64,000 nt of DNA from Symsagittifera roscoffensis (GCF_963678635.1 NC_087063.1:53085074-53149073), one strand, 5' to 3'; shown: positions 11,938 to 23,634, numbered from the stretch's first letter. Translations and numbers: made by a program. The notes: generated by a model not told the origin, from the letters alone.

Positions 11938-12680
11938 ATGGTGACCAGCTTTTTCGAAGCCTGTCATCTCGCTTATAATACAATTGCTTGGCGTCGAACG
12001 AGTCCCTTCGTTAAAAATCGGCGGTACTTGAATAACTGGATAAACAAAGTCTGTCTGTCAGCATTTATATTTTCCACAACAAGACATTTGTTCATCCTCT
12101 CTCTGAAAATCCTTCGAAATCATCTCTTGTTTTCCAAGTTGCGTGTCTTGTGTAAACACAACGTGTGTAATCGTAGAAAAATCGCTTTGTCGTTACATGA
12201 AGCTAGTTCTCCAGGTCTCCGTGATTAGTCGAGGCCCATGAAATGTGTGCTGCCAATCGACCTCTTAAGCATTTTCACCCATTTTTATACCAATTTTCGA
12301 GCAATTTTTTAAAACTATTTTTAAGGTTGTACGTCATAAGGAGTCGAACACTTTGTAAATTTTAGGCCAACGCGACTGGCAAACGTACATATTTTTCTGC
12401 CCTCTGACATTGAGTGGCAGCAAGGTTCAAAGTTTTCTCGTAAAAAACCTAAATGCTCTTAAAAATCTTAGTGATCCTTGTCGACTCCTGTCTCGCAAGT
12501 TTTGTTAAGCAACGAACTTGTTTTTGAACATCAAGGTACAATGAAAAAAAAGTCAGTAAAAAGCTAAGGTGCTCTTTAAAATCTTTGCGATCCTTGTTGA
12601 CTCCTGTCTCACAAGTATTTCTTCAGCAAAGAAATAGTTTTTGAACATCAATGTAAAAAAAAACAACTCAGTAAAGAAAA
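11938..12680 (+). repeat. Q block, copy 3 (internally deleted)
   Basis: The first 96 codons (11,938-12,228) are open, from MVTSFFEACHLAYNT to SLHEASSPGLRD. The middle of the block is deleted at about 12,440 and the paired repeats of about 115 bp follow (12,451-12,680). The same 96-codon frame is open in copy 4 with about a dozen differences. No signal peptide or domain is evident. It is Ser/Leu/His rich and includes a hydrophobic stretch near residues 38-58. Confidence 0.55.
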
Positions 12681-12810
12681 GATGACTACTCACCTTTATC
12701 AAAACTTTTTCAGCGATTCTGCTAATTATCCGATTACGAAATAAAAATTTTGCTTTCTCTATTTAAGCGTTTGTTCTATCATTCTTTAATTTACGAAAAC
12801 ATTCAGTTTA

Positions 12811-13440
12811 ATGAATACTCTTATTACCAGAATCCTAACGCTTGTTACCAAAAAAAAGTATATCCAAAATACGGCGTGCAAGCTCCCCAGCTGAAAAGTG
12901 TTTGAAGACATTTTTGATAAATAATTCAGCAGGTACTGTCAAAAATCATCCCAATGCTCCGTTTCGCCAGCTAAGCCGACGCTTGAAGATGTTAAGAAAA
13001 AAATCGAATGCTATGCGCCTTCTGGAAATGTGCACAGCAGCGAAGCAGTCACCGGGCGGCAACTTCAGCGTGCTTATGATTAACTCGAGGGTCAAACCGT
13101 TCTCACAGCGGGAAACATTCCGCGAAACATAAATCCAAAAATTTAAGAAAGAACAAGCCAACGGCAAAAAAACCTCATGGGTCTTCTTTATTGCTTTACG
13201 TCGCCCGTCTTCGCCGCATGAAACAGTTGTGCACGAAGAAATCAATCGTAATGGTGACGTTGTTGTGTTCAACATCTCAGAAGTTTACGAATTCCAATCG
13301 CAACCGATCTCAGTTATGCAACTCTGTTTTGCGACAGTCCAACTTTCGCGCACTTTAAGAAAACTGACGACGACAATTACAGCAGAATTGGAAAAGTAGA
13401 CCTAACGAACTTACGAAGCTACAGAACGAAGTGCACCTGA
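12811..13440 (+). pseudogene. GT31 galactosyltransferase-like pseudogene, type II copy A
   Basis: The frame begins at MNTLITRILTL near 12,811 and is shifted in an A-run at about 12,855. It then reads through LLEMCTAAKQSPGG and FSQRETFRET to a TAA at about 13,130, exactly where GT31 proteins have the Trp of R-x-T-W. Homology continues past the stop: FKKEQANGKKTSWVFFIAL, VHEEINRNGDVVVFN, EVYEF. After another frameshift come CPTFAHF and a TDDDNYSRIGKV block. GT31 motif order is therefore complete to the DDD. A frameshift, a stop and a second frameshift make it a pseudogene. Confidence 0.72.
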
Positions 13441-13544
13441 GAGAGCCGCGGGTTCAACCAATACCACGCAACAACAACCATCACTAAGCCCTATGAGGTG
13501 ATAGCCACTAAAATTTTACATTTGAATTGAACACCGGTGAGTTG

Positions 13545-15062
13545 CCTATTTGGGCCAGACCGTTGATTCAAAACTTGGTTCAAAAATGTGCCCAACAACT
13601 TGTTAGCTTTTATGGCGACAACGTTACTGTTAAATTTTTGGGAAGAATTCAGAAAAAAAACTGAATTATAACCTCATCAGGTATAGGTTCTTAAAATCTG
13701 CGCTTGTTTTGGTTTCATCTAGTTTCGACGAGATTTAGCAGAGGTGAGGGAATTTTTTACTTTTAGGATGTGTATATGAAACCAAACTACGACATAGATA
13801 TTTCGAAATATCACGTATGGAAAAAGCGTATGCACCCAAACCACTGCTATCATTCGTTAAATGGCGTTAAGCTCTTTTCGAGGAGGAAAACTGGTTATCA
13901 TTTTTCCCGATTGCAAATAGTTGTCAAGGAAACCTTTAGTTTTGTCGAAAACAACCTCATATTTGGGAGGGTAGTTTTCGGGAAAAGTCAAAAAGTTTCA
14001 ATAAAACGATCAAAAACTGAAAATTTGACTTTCCGCAGGGCCAGAACTTTCTATGCGAAAAAATTTTGGGCGTAATCATTTAAGCAGCGGAGTTTCTCAT
14101 AACCACTTCTATTCACTGAAACCAAAACCTCAGATTTGGGAGGGCAGTTTTCGAGAAAAGTCAAAGTTAAAACTTTCGAGCGTAATCATTTATGCAGCAG
14201 AATTTCCCATAACCCGTTCTACTCAATAAAACAAACTCTCAGATTTGGGATCGCTGTTTTCCGAGAAAATTCTAAAATATTTGAAAAACAGTCCACAAAT
14301 CGTAAAATTGACTTTTCCTAAGGTCATAACTCTTTGTGTGGAAAATCAAATTAAGTATGCTTAGGCAATTGATCGATATATCTTTGATATGCTAAATCAC
14401 TGGTATGCTAAGTGACATGGCTCCCTATGAACTAAATCAATTAAATGATGAAATTTAGATAGACATAATATAAATTTGGTTCATTCTTACTGAACCTACG
14501 AAAAAACTGGTGAACGCTCGATGAGACGAGATAAGGAGACGGGTCTGATCCAGACAGTGAACCTAATCGACAATTATGAGAGACAGTAAAGCAAACAAAG
14601 CAGAAGCAAGGCACCCAATTAGAAGAAAACTATAAGCCAAATATTGAAACCCTTTTTATTACAGCGGTTGGTTATATTTTTGTTCAATGTGAGGGCAAGC
14701 AAGAAGAGGCGGAGCAATAAGCAGAATGATTAAGAGCAGAAAAAATTCGAAAGATATTCACTTTAATAAGCTAATCGGTAGAACAAGTATTAGAATTGTC
14801 AATAATAACCAAGAAACGAATACATTTTGTATAAATTGCATAACTTGATCAAGTTTTTTTTTTTCGAAATTCTTTCATCCTTTGTACAATTCTTAGTAAA
14901 ATTTGAGTTTTGCTGCAATCTAGGAGGGAATTCTTAAGTAGATCCAGGTTATTTCTTAGCAACCGAACGGTCATGGTGTGGGATTCGATATTAACTATTT
15001 CACAAAAGAAGTATCCACGGAAAACACTCACTTAAAGACAATGTTACGTTTTTCATTTCAGC
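13545..15062. repeat. AT-rich tail of unit A with three imperfect ~150-bp repeats
   Basis: After the type II pseudogene comes AT-rich sequence. Three imperfect repeats share a core close to gatttgggagggcagttttc (13,950-14,300). They are followed by aattcatttaag-like stretches and a region (14,450-15,060) with no supportable gene. The same arrangement stands in unit B. Confidence 0.55.
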
Positions 15063-16320
15063 ATGGTGACCAGCTTCTTCGAAGCCTGTCATCTAGCTTA
15101 TAATACAAATGCTTGGCGTCGAACGAGTCCCTTCGTTAAAAATCGGCGGTACTTGAATAACTGGATAAACATAGTCTGTCTGTCAGCATTTATATTTTCC
15201 ACAACAAGACATTTGTTCATCCTCTCTCTGAAAATCCTTCGAAATCATCTCTTGTTTTCTAAGTTGCATGTCTTGTGTAAACACAACGTGTGTAATCATA
15301 GAAAAATCGCTTTGTCATTACATGAAGCTAGTTCTCCAGGTATCCGTGATTAGTCGAGGCCCATGGAATGTCTGCTGCCAATTGACATCTTCAGCATTTT
15401 CGCCCAACTTTGAACCAATTTTCGAGCAATTTTTTTTAAAACAATTTTTAAGGTTGTACGTCATATGGAGTCGAACATTTTGCAATTTTTAGGCCGTTGC
15501 GACTGGCAAACGTACATATTCTTCTGCCCTCTGACGTTAAGGGGCAGCGAGGTTCAAAGTTTTCTCGTCTCTTAGTAAACAAGCTTGGTCATGTGATATC
15601 CGTGAGCCCAAATTGGGCACCAGTGCCTCGTGCCTACTATTTAGTTTGTCTTTTTTCTGCAGAAGTCTCAGTTAGAAGAATCTTAGTTTCTTGTTTTCTT
15701 TTTCTTAAATATTGAACAAACGCAAAACGGTGGATTGTCATGATTTGAGACGACCAAACCAATGGCAGAACCGACCTCATTGATTATTATTTTATGCAAA
15801 ATTCCGAGGAGTTCTAGGACGTAAGGAACAATTCTGAACTAACTCCAGTACATATAGACCCTTTTACGCCTTATTTTATCACGGACACTTATTGATAGTC
15901 CTTCATTAATTGTGAATTCAACCCCAACAAAATGCCAGCACAGCAATCAAGTTTAGAAACTATATGGCAAGAACCTAAAAGCCACTTTCTCGAAATTTAT
16001 CATACGAGACGCCGTACGATTTTCTGAAAAATTCAAAACAGTTTGGCACTGTTCTTTTTACGTCCTCAGGGCTGAGCAAAAAAAGCTTTGGTGCACTCAA
16101 AAATCTTAGTGATCCTTGTCGACTCCTGTCTCGCAAGTTTTCTTAAGCAACGAACTTGTTTTTGAACATCAAGGTACAATGAAAAAAAGTCAGTAAAAAC
16201 CTAAGGTGCTCTTTCAAATCTTTGCGATCCTTGTCGACCTGTCTCACAAGCATTTCTTCAGCAACGAAATAGTTTTTGAACATCAGTGTAGAAAAAAAAC
16301 AACTCAGTAAAGAAAAGATG
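15063..16320 (+). repeat. Q block, copy 4 (full length)
   Basis: This is the full-length Q block. A 96-codon open frame (15,063-15,353) starts MVTSFFEACHLAYNTNAW. A second short open stretch (15,497-15,715) starts MRLANVHILLPSD. Two ~115-bp tandem repeats follow (16,085-16,310). A pyrimidine tract plus CAG immediately precedes the first ATG. The frame is open in only two of four copies, so coding is unproven. Confidence 0.55.
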
Positions 16321-16395
16321 ACTACTCACCTTTATCAATACTTTTTCAGCCATTCTGATTATTATCCGATTATGAACGATAAATTTTGCTTTTCT

Positions 16396-16403
16396 TATTT
16401 AAG
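16396..16403 (+). promoter_or_regulatory. TATA-like box before type II copy B
   Basis: tatttaag lies about 46 bp upstream of the ATG at 16,449, with a similar tatttaag before copy A near 12,762. The spacing suits a short 5' leader. No functional evidence. Confidence 0.3.
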
Positions 16404-16448
16404 CACTTTGTTCTATCATTTTTTAATTTACAAAAAACATTCAGTTTA

Positions 16449-17065
16449 ATGAAAACTCTTATTACCAGAACCCTAACACTTGCTACCAAAGAGAGTATAT
16501 ACAAAATACGGCGTGCAAGTTCCTCAGCTGAAAATTGTTTGAAGACATTTTTGATAGATAATGCAGCAGGTGCTGTCAAAGCTCACCCCTATTCTCCATT
16601 TCGCCAGCAAAGCCGACGCTTGAAGATGTTAAGAAAAGAATCGAATGCTATGCGACTTCTGGAAATGTGCACAGCAGCGAAGCAGTCACCGGGCAACTTG
16701 AGCGTGCTTATGGTTAACTCGAGGGTCAAACCGTTCTCACAGCGGGAAACATTCCGCGAAACATAACTCCAAAAATTTAAGAAAGAACAAGCCAACGGCG
16801 AAAAAACCGCATGGGTCTTCTTTATTGCTTTAAGTCGCCCGTCTTCGCCGCATGAAACAGGTGTGCACAAAGAAATTAATCGTAATGGTGACGTCGTTGT
16901 GTTCAACATCCCAGAAGTTTACGAATTCCAATCGATCTCAGCTATGCAACTCTGTTTTGCGACTGTCCAACTTTTGCATACTTTAAGAAAACTGACGACG
17001 ACAATTACAGCAGAATTGGAAAAGTAGACCTAACGAACTTACGAAGCTACAGAACGAAGTGGACC
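16449..17065 (+). pseudogene. GT31 galactosyltransferase-like pseudogene, type II copy B
   Basis: From ATG 16,449 the frame is open for 105 codons (MKTLITRTLTLATKE to FSQRETFRET), ending at TAA 16,764-16,766. That stop replaces the Trp of the GT31 R-x-T-W motif. The same frame resumes with LQKFKKEQANGEKTAWVFFIAL, VHKEINRNGDVVVFN and EVYEFQS. It is then frameshifted near 16,930 to CDCPTFAYFKKTDDDNYSRIGKV. These match the GT31 blocks around the donor-sugar DDD. An N-terminal membrane anchor is not obvious from this start. A spliced reading that skips the stop cannot be excluded, but the identical stop in copy A and the later frameshift favour a pseudogene. Confidence 0.73.
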
Positions 17066-17149
17066 TGAGAAAGCCGCGGGTTCAACCAATACCACGCAAC
17101 AACAACCATCACTAACCCCTATGAGGTGATACCCACTAAAATTTTACAT

Positions 17150-18690
17150 TTGAATTGAACACCGGTGAGTTGTCTATTTGGGCCAGACCGTTGATTCAAA
17201 ACTTGGTTCAAAAATGTGCCCAACAACTTGTTAGCTTTTATGGCGACAGCGTCGCTGTTAAATTTTTGGGAAGAATTCAGAAAAAAAACTGAATTATAAC
17301 CTCATCAGGTATAGGTTCTTAAAATCTGCGCTTGTTTTGGTTTCATCTAGTTTCGACGAGATTTGGCAGAGGTGAGGCGATTTTTTAGTTTTAGGATGTG
17401 TATATGAAACCTAACTACGACATAGATAATTCGAAATATCACGTATGGAAAAAGCGTATACACCCAAACCACTGCTAACTGTCGTTAAATGGCGTTAAGC
17501 TCTTTTCGAGGAGGAAAACTGGTTATCATTTTTCCCGATTGCAAATAGTTGTCAAAGAAAATTTTAATTTTGTCGAGAACACCCTCATATTTGGGAGGGT
17601 AGTTTTCGGGAAAAGTCAAAAAGTTTCAATAAAACTATCAAAAACTGAAAATTTGACTTTCCGGAGGGCCAGAAATTTTTATGCGAAAAAACTTTGGGCG
17701 TAATCATTTAAGCAGCGGAGTTTCTCATAACCACTTCTATTCACTGAAACCAAAACCTCAGATTTGGGAGGGCAGTTTTCGAGAAAAGTCAAAGTTAAAC
17801 TTTTGAGCGTAATCATTTATGCAGCAGATTTTCCCATAACCCGTTCTACTCAATAAAACAAAACCTCAGATTTGGGATCGCTGTTTTCCGAGAAAATTCG
17901 AAAATATTTGAAAAACAGTCAACAAATCGTAAAATTGACTTTTCCTAAGGTCATAACTCTGTGTGGAAAACCAAATTAAGTATGCTTAGGCAATTGATCG
18001 AAACATCTTTGATATGCTAAAACACTGGTATGCTAAGTGACATGGCCCCCTATGAACTAAATCAATTAAAGGATGAAATTTAGATAGACAATATAAATTT
18101 GGTTCATTCTTACTGAACCTATGAAAAAACTGGTGAACGCTCGATGAGACGAGATAAGGAGACGGGTCTGATCCAGACAGTGAACCTAATCGACAACTAT
18201 GAGAGAGACAGTAAAGCAAACAAAGCAGAAGCAAGGCACCCAATTAGAAGAAAACTATAAGCCAAATATTGAAACCCTTTTTATTACAGCGGTTGGTTAT
18301 ATTTTTGTTCAATGTGAGGGCAAGCAAGAAGAGGAGGCGGAGCAATATGCAGAATGATTAAGAGCAGAAAAGATTCGAAAGATATTCACTTTAATAAGCT
18401 AATCGGTAGAACAAGTATTAGAATTGTCAATAATAACCAAGAAACGAATACATTTTGTATAAATTGAATAATTTGATCAAGTTTTTTTCGAAATTCTTAC
18501 ATCCTTTGTGCAGTTCTTAGTAAAATTTGAGCTTTGCTGCAATCTGATTGATAGGGGGGAATTGTTAAGTAGATCCAGGTTATGTCTTAGCAACCGAACG
18601 GTCATGGTGTGGGATTCGATATTAACTATTTCACAGAAGAAGTATCCACGGAAAACACTCACTTAAAGACTAGGTTACGTTCCCTGCTAA
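17150..18690. repeat. AT-rich tail of unit B with three imperfect ~150-bp repeats
   Basis: This is the counterpart of 13,545-15,062. The three repeats with a gatttgggaggg-like core lie at 17,575-17,945. The remainder to 18,690 holds no supportable gene. Confidence 0.55.
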
Positions 18691-19196
18691 TTGTAGCTCG
18701 AATGAACTAGTTCGTTCTGTTCATGAACCATTCTGCTCATTGCATCACCACCAAAAAAAAACAGGTACACACAGCTATAAAAAAAACTCTCGTCTCACAC
18801 TATTAGAACGCATTTGGCGTGCTTCCATGAAACGAGGGACTGGCCTACTAGCAGGCGAGTTTTTTTGTCACATTTTTGTCACTGAATTCGAGAAAAAAGA
18901 TCGACACAAATCGGGAACACTACGAATGGAGCGCATAGATCTTGTTAACCATCCCCATGTTAAAATATATCCCTCACAGAGTACAAAATTTGCTTGTGCG
19001 CGATCATCGAAACATGCCTTTTTAGGATTGAAAATTCTTATCTAGGTACCATAGAGTAGTTCACAAGATCCAAAAACAATCTTTGAGAATTATTTGTGCA
19101 TAAGATAGACAGATAAGTTATAGTTCAAACTGGGATTCTCTCCCCAGCTTGAGAAAAAGTATTAACACCCGCCATCTACTAGTTGACCAATTCCAA
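18691..19196. other. Intergenic, no supported feature
   Basis: This follows the end of the segmental duplication. It contains short palindromes such as gaactagttc near 18,705 and a 101-codon open stretch (18,740-19,045) with no recognisable domain, homologue or promoter. I do not call it a gene. Confidence 0.4.
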
Positions 19197-20235
19197 TCAG
19201 GAGAAGAATATGATTTCGTAACTTGCAGGAGGCGCGGAGGAACTGCAAAAGTAGGGTGAGGGAGTGTAAGCAGGTAGGTCTGCGAATAGACCGACGTTGA
19301 ACGGGTGGTCGTCGAATCCGAAGAACATAGTGTCACCGTCTGGTTTGTAGTCGGGCGCCTTGTCTCTATGCACGTAGACGCCTTACACTACAAACAAACA
19401 GTAGTTACTCAAAATCTCATACTAAACATCAGAAATGATGAATTCAAATCTAAAGAAACACTCAACAACTGAATTCAAATCACAAGAAAAGCCAATTGGT
19501 ATGCTAGCAGGATAGTACATGGTCAAAATTATCAGAGTCCAGCATCAGAGTATCGATCAGCTCTGAAGAAAACCGTGGCCAAAATCGGGCATAAAATTGT
19601 CTCACTAGACTTTAAGGTTAAAATCGACATGATGTTTTAATAATTTAATACTAAATTTTTTATGGGCGGGGTCTATAGAAAAGTTTATAGAAAAGTTGAT
19701 TGGTGTTGCGGGGTCCTGGCAACTAAGTAGTACAGAATAAGACAACGGAATATCTTTAGACCGGCTCAAGGACCTGTTAGAGCTCCTCTGCGATTCGCAG
19801 AAACCAATGATGTGTTTATTATCTTACTGGAGACGTCAGCTGAACTGCATAAGTAGTAGTTGATCCCAATCATGTCGTTTATGAGTCCCGCAATCATCAG
19901 CTGCGAGTTGAACTTCTGAGGCGACTTCCCAACGGAACACTAGGGATTATACTGCAGACTCCACTTGGTCGCCTGGCCCCGTACACTTGCTCTGGCTGCC
20001 GCGAGAAGTTGTAGATACCCTGGATAATTTAGAGAGTGGGAATAAAGGCGTCCTGCCCGCAAACAAATTATCCATATTGTATTTCTGAAAAATTTAAACC
20101 GCTTAATCTCGAACTACTCAATTTACATGTTATAAAGCTAATTTGTCGCCTTAATGTCCTGTCGTATTAATGGCAAGTCGTCTTATTTACCTAGCACCGG
20201 GAATAAACCATGCGAAAAGTGAAAGCGAGCAGAGC
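19197..20235 (-). pseudogene. Three-exon unrecognised gene, possibly with one nonsense codon
   Basis: On the minus strand three segments read as protein and join in phase. Exon a is 20,235-20,191 (SARFHFSHGLFPVL), with 5' splice site G|GTAAAT. Exon b is 20,052-19,828 (RLYSHSLNYPGYLQLL to LINDMIGINYYLCSSADVS), preceded by CAG and followed by A|GTAAGA. Exon c is 19,381-19,197 (VYVHRDKAPDYKPDGD to ASYEIIFFS, stop TGA). Exon b has an in-frame TAG at 19,940-19,942. Exon c needs its acceptor at gtgtaag, with a weak pyrimidine tract. No start ATG was found in this frame. The sequence does not look random, but I recognise no family. The TAG may instead mark an alternative acceptor. Confidence 0.4.
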
Positions 20236-20377
20236 CTACAAACCAGCCAAATTTACGGAAATTTCTGAGATAATTTGCTTAATTTTTGTACCTATCCCAC
20301 AAATTCTGCGTAATTGTCATAAAACTTACCGGTACTTTAGGCTGGTTCTTATGACTACTGGTTTTTAGTTTGGCTGG

Positions 20378-20402
20378 TTTATATACCACCAATAACTTAA
20401 AT
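20378..20402 (-). promoter_or_regulatory. Candidate CCAAT and TATA promoter
   Basis: Read on the minus strand, attggtggtatataaacc gives an inverted CCAAT pentamer directly upstream of a TATA box. A strong 5' splice site (accg|gtaagt) follows near 20,325. This fits a short non-coding first exon for the gene at 19,197-20,235. Confidence 0.4.
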
Positions 20403-20449
20403 CACAAAGGGCAGCAATTATATCTGCAATCTAAATAGTAAATTAACTA

Positions 20450-21265
20450 AATTTTCGCACGTCGCGGAGCAGAACAGCAGAAATCATCATTTAAATTCAA
20501 AAATTGAAAAAAATGACCGGTGAAACAATAGCAGATATTCACAAAAACTTCAAGTTTAATGCGAGTAGCACAGGAACTTCTAACAAATTTTTTGATTGTT
20601 TTTTTTTTCTTTTTTGTTCCAAATTGAGTTTCAGCAGATAAACTCAACCTTCTTAGTCCTATAAATAGAATTCCAATTGAGTACAGATATCTCATATCAA
20701 ACAACAAACAGGATTTCAAACGATGTTCCCATTGAAGAAGGAACTAGAAACATAGCCAACATAGAGTTGGAAAAGAGGCATGAAACAAAACAAAAATGAG
20801 TGTTTTTTGAAAAAACTTCAATTTTCGAAATCCAAAGAAAAAAATGGATGACACTCGAGCTCTTTGAATTTCCAAAAGCAACTATGGTTGAATTTATTTT
20901 GACAAAATACTTTCAATTTGAAAAAATTGTATTATAAGTAATTTCTTTTTTTTTCCACTGGGAAATCTAATATATAAAATCCACTTTCGAAACAAGAATT
21001 CGATTCCGTTTTGGTGACCTTTAAACTTTTTAGGTTCGATTGGTGAGTTCGCCTTCCTTTCAACCAAAGGAAATGAACTAAACGTGAAAATAAATCAAAC
21101 AACAAACCGCAAATTTCCAGGTTTCTGAAGAAATATATCAGCGCGACCTATATACGAGCATCACTACTTTTGTGTTTCTTAAAAACGATAACAAAAAGCT
21201 TTTCAAGATTAATTTTTAGAGGGTTCTTTTAAGTTAAATCTTTTAAGGGTCCTCTTATTCAGTTA
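20450..21265. other. AT-rich intergenic, no supported feature
   Basis: This stretch has long A and T runs and short open stretches only. No repeat shared with neighbouring blocks was noticed before LTR B begins at 21,266. Confidence 0.4.
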
Positions 21266-22120
21266 TGTGCCAGTCGGTCATATTTGGAAGTTTGACCTTG
21301 AGAAAAACAAGAACGCTTAATTTTGGAGTGAAATTTGATTTTTCAAAAATTCGAATGGAGCCTGTCATGCACGATTTTCTCGCGATAACTGAAAACCGAA
21401 AAAGAGAAATCAGAACGATCGAGTAACAATCGCGTGAAAGTTGCCAGATAAAGAGGACCCTTCAAGACCGGCATTTTTTCCATAAAACGCCAGATAAAAC
21501 AGTGGGAAATTGCTATTCGCAATTTCCGTCACAATAAAACTAGAGTAGAGCTGTCCCATCTGAAACAGAGACAAGCGTATTCCCGAGAAATGGACTATCA
21601 TTGCTCGACTGGATTGTTATTCGAATTGGACTAGAGTGAACCTTCGGTGGAAAGGTGGACAGCTTGAGTGTCCCAATGGTTCACGAGAAACTATATTCTA
21701 GAGTTAAAACTTGTCCTTGTTATTGAACCTGATTACTCCCAGTTCTTGAGCGTGCTACGATGTGAGTACTCAATTTAAATTTCTAGAGTGTGTTTTATGA
21801 TTGTTATGTTGAGGTAAGGCGAGTTTTAGGTTGATCCATCTGAAATGGATCAAAGTTCCACTGTCTAATAAAAAGTAACATAACGGGTCGTTCCGACCCG
21901 GTTTTTAACGGCGTTCATGTGTTTTGGGTATCTAGAGACCTAAGTATGGGGACGTTCTTATTTCTAGAGTGGGGGGATATTTTGGTAGTAGCCTTTAAGC
22001 TGTAACGGGTCGTAGTCTCATGTCACAAGCGAACCGAATTGGCTCCGACTGATTTGAGGTAGAAAAACACAAGAGATAGTGTCCCTGACTCTTGAGCCAA
22101 TGGTTATAAGGCCTATTTTT
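21266..22120 (+). mobile_element. LTR family B, forward, partial or interrupted
   Basis: It starts TGTGCCAGTCGGTCATATTTGG, the same start as the inverted LTR at 49,825-50,290. Long stretches align, for example gggaaattgctattcgcaat and actagagtgaacc. The part from about 21,746 to 22,120 reappears inverted at 23,231-23,618. No polypurine tract precedes it, so it is a solo, 5' or rearranged LTR. At 21,893-21,909 there is a short GC-rich palindrome around cgggtcgttccgacccg. Confidence 0.55.
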
Positions 22121-22448
22121 CTTAAGACTCATGTGTGACTACAGTAGACGAATGTTACATTAATATGGCGTAATGAAATTTTTCGTACATTCACACTAAA
22201 TATTTAAGTATTTATCAAACTTGTCTAAATCAAACGTTGAATTGATTCAATTTACCCAGAACCCACTATGCACTAAAAAAATAGTCAAGAGACAGTTGGA
22301 AAAGTGTCAATAACTCAAAAGAAGAAAAAATTAAGTTTTTCAACGTCCCAATTTCGAATATAAAAATATGATAAAATAAAGTTTTTTGAATTTTAAGATC
22401 CTTTCAAGACCGGCATTTTTTCCATAAAACAACGTACTAAAGAAAGTT

Positions 22449-23150
22449 TGTAACATTCGCCCGGAAGTACATATCGACGGAAAATAAAGCCAGGTTCTAA
22501 AACGATTGGCTAGCGTCTAAACACAGCTCTACATGCTTTTCACCGTCTCTGCCAAAGCCAGTTCTTTTGGTGATTTTCCTAACATCGGGTCGACAAAACG
22601 TTACTGGTTTCCGGCTTCGACCAGAACGCTCAAATTCACTTAATTATTTGCAAAAATAGTGAGCTCATGGCTGGGTCTCAGTATCCCCAGACTACGAGGT
22701 CACTCCTAAAACCAGGGCTACTACTATTTATTATATACCTATTGTTTTTGTTCAGTAGATAAAAATCATCATCTCCATCGAAGATGGATCAACCCTTTCC
22801 CTCACTGCTAGCTTCTCATTTTCTGAAAATGAATCTGGATGTTAATAAATTTCAACTCAGGGCATGACCAGGAAGCTAAAAGTTTTTTTTAAAAAAAACA
22901 GTTTGAGTTCCGAGCCCGAGACCCCTCCCGATTCTGGAATCCGGGGAAATAGCACTCCTATTTCTTTCCGGAAGGTTAGACACGCCGTCACAACACCCTT
23001 ACTTTTTCTCGGGTTCAACGTTGTAGCGATTGTAGCAGCACAATCGTTACAACTCGGAATTGTTCCTGACAATCTCCAATTACATTTTCAATCTGTTGTC
23101 GTTTTTCGTTGTTGTTTACACTGCGACTAATGTTGTTGTGTTTTCGCCGT
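22449..23150 (-). mobile_element. LTR family A, inverted, truncated
   Basis: From TGTAACATTCGCCCGG this is the reverse complement of the 3' end of LTR A, as at 24,554 reading backwards. Shared landmarks are the cttttcaccgtctc segment, the tgggtctcagtatccccagac palindrome and the catctccatc repeat. Roughly the first 240 bp of LTR A are missing at its far end. Confidence 0.65.
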
Positions 23151-23230
23151 TTCAGTGTGTGCGAAATAATAAAAGGTTACGTGTCTTTCATTGTAACAGT
23201 CGCCTACCTAGGTCACATATGAGGTTAAAG

Positions 23231-23634
23231 AAAAATAGGCCAAATAACCATTGGCTCAAGAGTCAGGGACACTATCTCTTGTGTTTTTCTACCTCGAACG
23301 GTCGGAGCCAATTCGGTTCTTTTGCGACATGAGACTAAAACCCTCGTTACAGCTTAAAGGCCACTACCAAAATACCCCCCACTCTAGAAAATAAGAATGT
23401 CCCCATACTTAGGTCCCAAAATATCCAAAATACGCGAACGCCGTTAAAACAGAGTCGGAACAGTCCGTATGGTTACTTTTCATTGGACAGTGGAACTTTG
23501 ATCCATTTCAGATGAATCAACCTAAAACTCTCCTTATCTCAACATAACAATTACAAAACACACTCAAGAAAACTAAATTGGGTACTCACTTACCAGCACA
23601 CTCGAGAATTGAGGTAACTAAATTAATCAGTAAC
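23231..23634 (-). mobile_element. LTR family B fragment, inverted
   Basis: This is the reverse complement of about 21,746-22,120, for example accattggctcaagagtc against gactcttgagccaatggt. It abuts the start of LTR A at 23,635. With the forward copy it forms inverted repeats of about 380 bp flanking the inverted LTR A fragment. Confidence 0.6.

Larger units (their letters stand above)
11938..15062 (+). repeat. Segmental duplication, unit A (Q3 + type II GT31 + tail)
   Basis: From the ATG at 11,938 through 15,062 this segment is collinear with 15,063-18,690. Both begin with tttttcatttcag then catggtgaccag, and both end at aaaacactcacttaaagac. Unit A is shorter mainly because about 560 bp of the Q block is missing at about 12,440, where tttctcg joins directly to taaaaaacctaaatg. 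Confidence 0.8.
15063..18690 (+). repeat. Segmental duplication, unit B (Q4 + type II GT31 + tail)
   Basis: This is the second copy of the unit at 11,938-15,062, with the full Q block. Its type II GT31 exon is open for longer than in unit A. Differences are scattered substitutions and 1-4 bp indels, so the duplication is not recent. Confidence 0.8.

Noticed and set aside
17986-18243. Minus-strand open stretch with a signal-peptide-like start (GALLLLCLLYCLS)
   Set aside because: The frame begins with TTG and has no ATG. The equivalent in unit A is frameshifted by 2 bp, and there is no homologue or promoter. Probably chance.
18740-19045. 101-codon open stretch on the plus strand
   Set aside because: No domain, splice signals or repeats supporting it. 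AT-rich sequence gives such stretches often.
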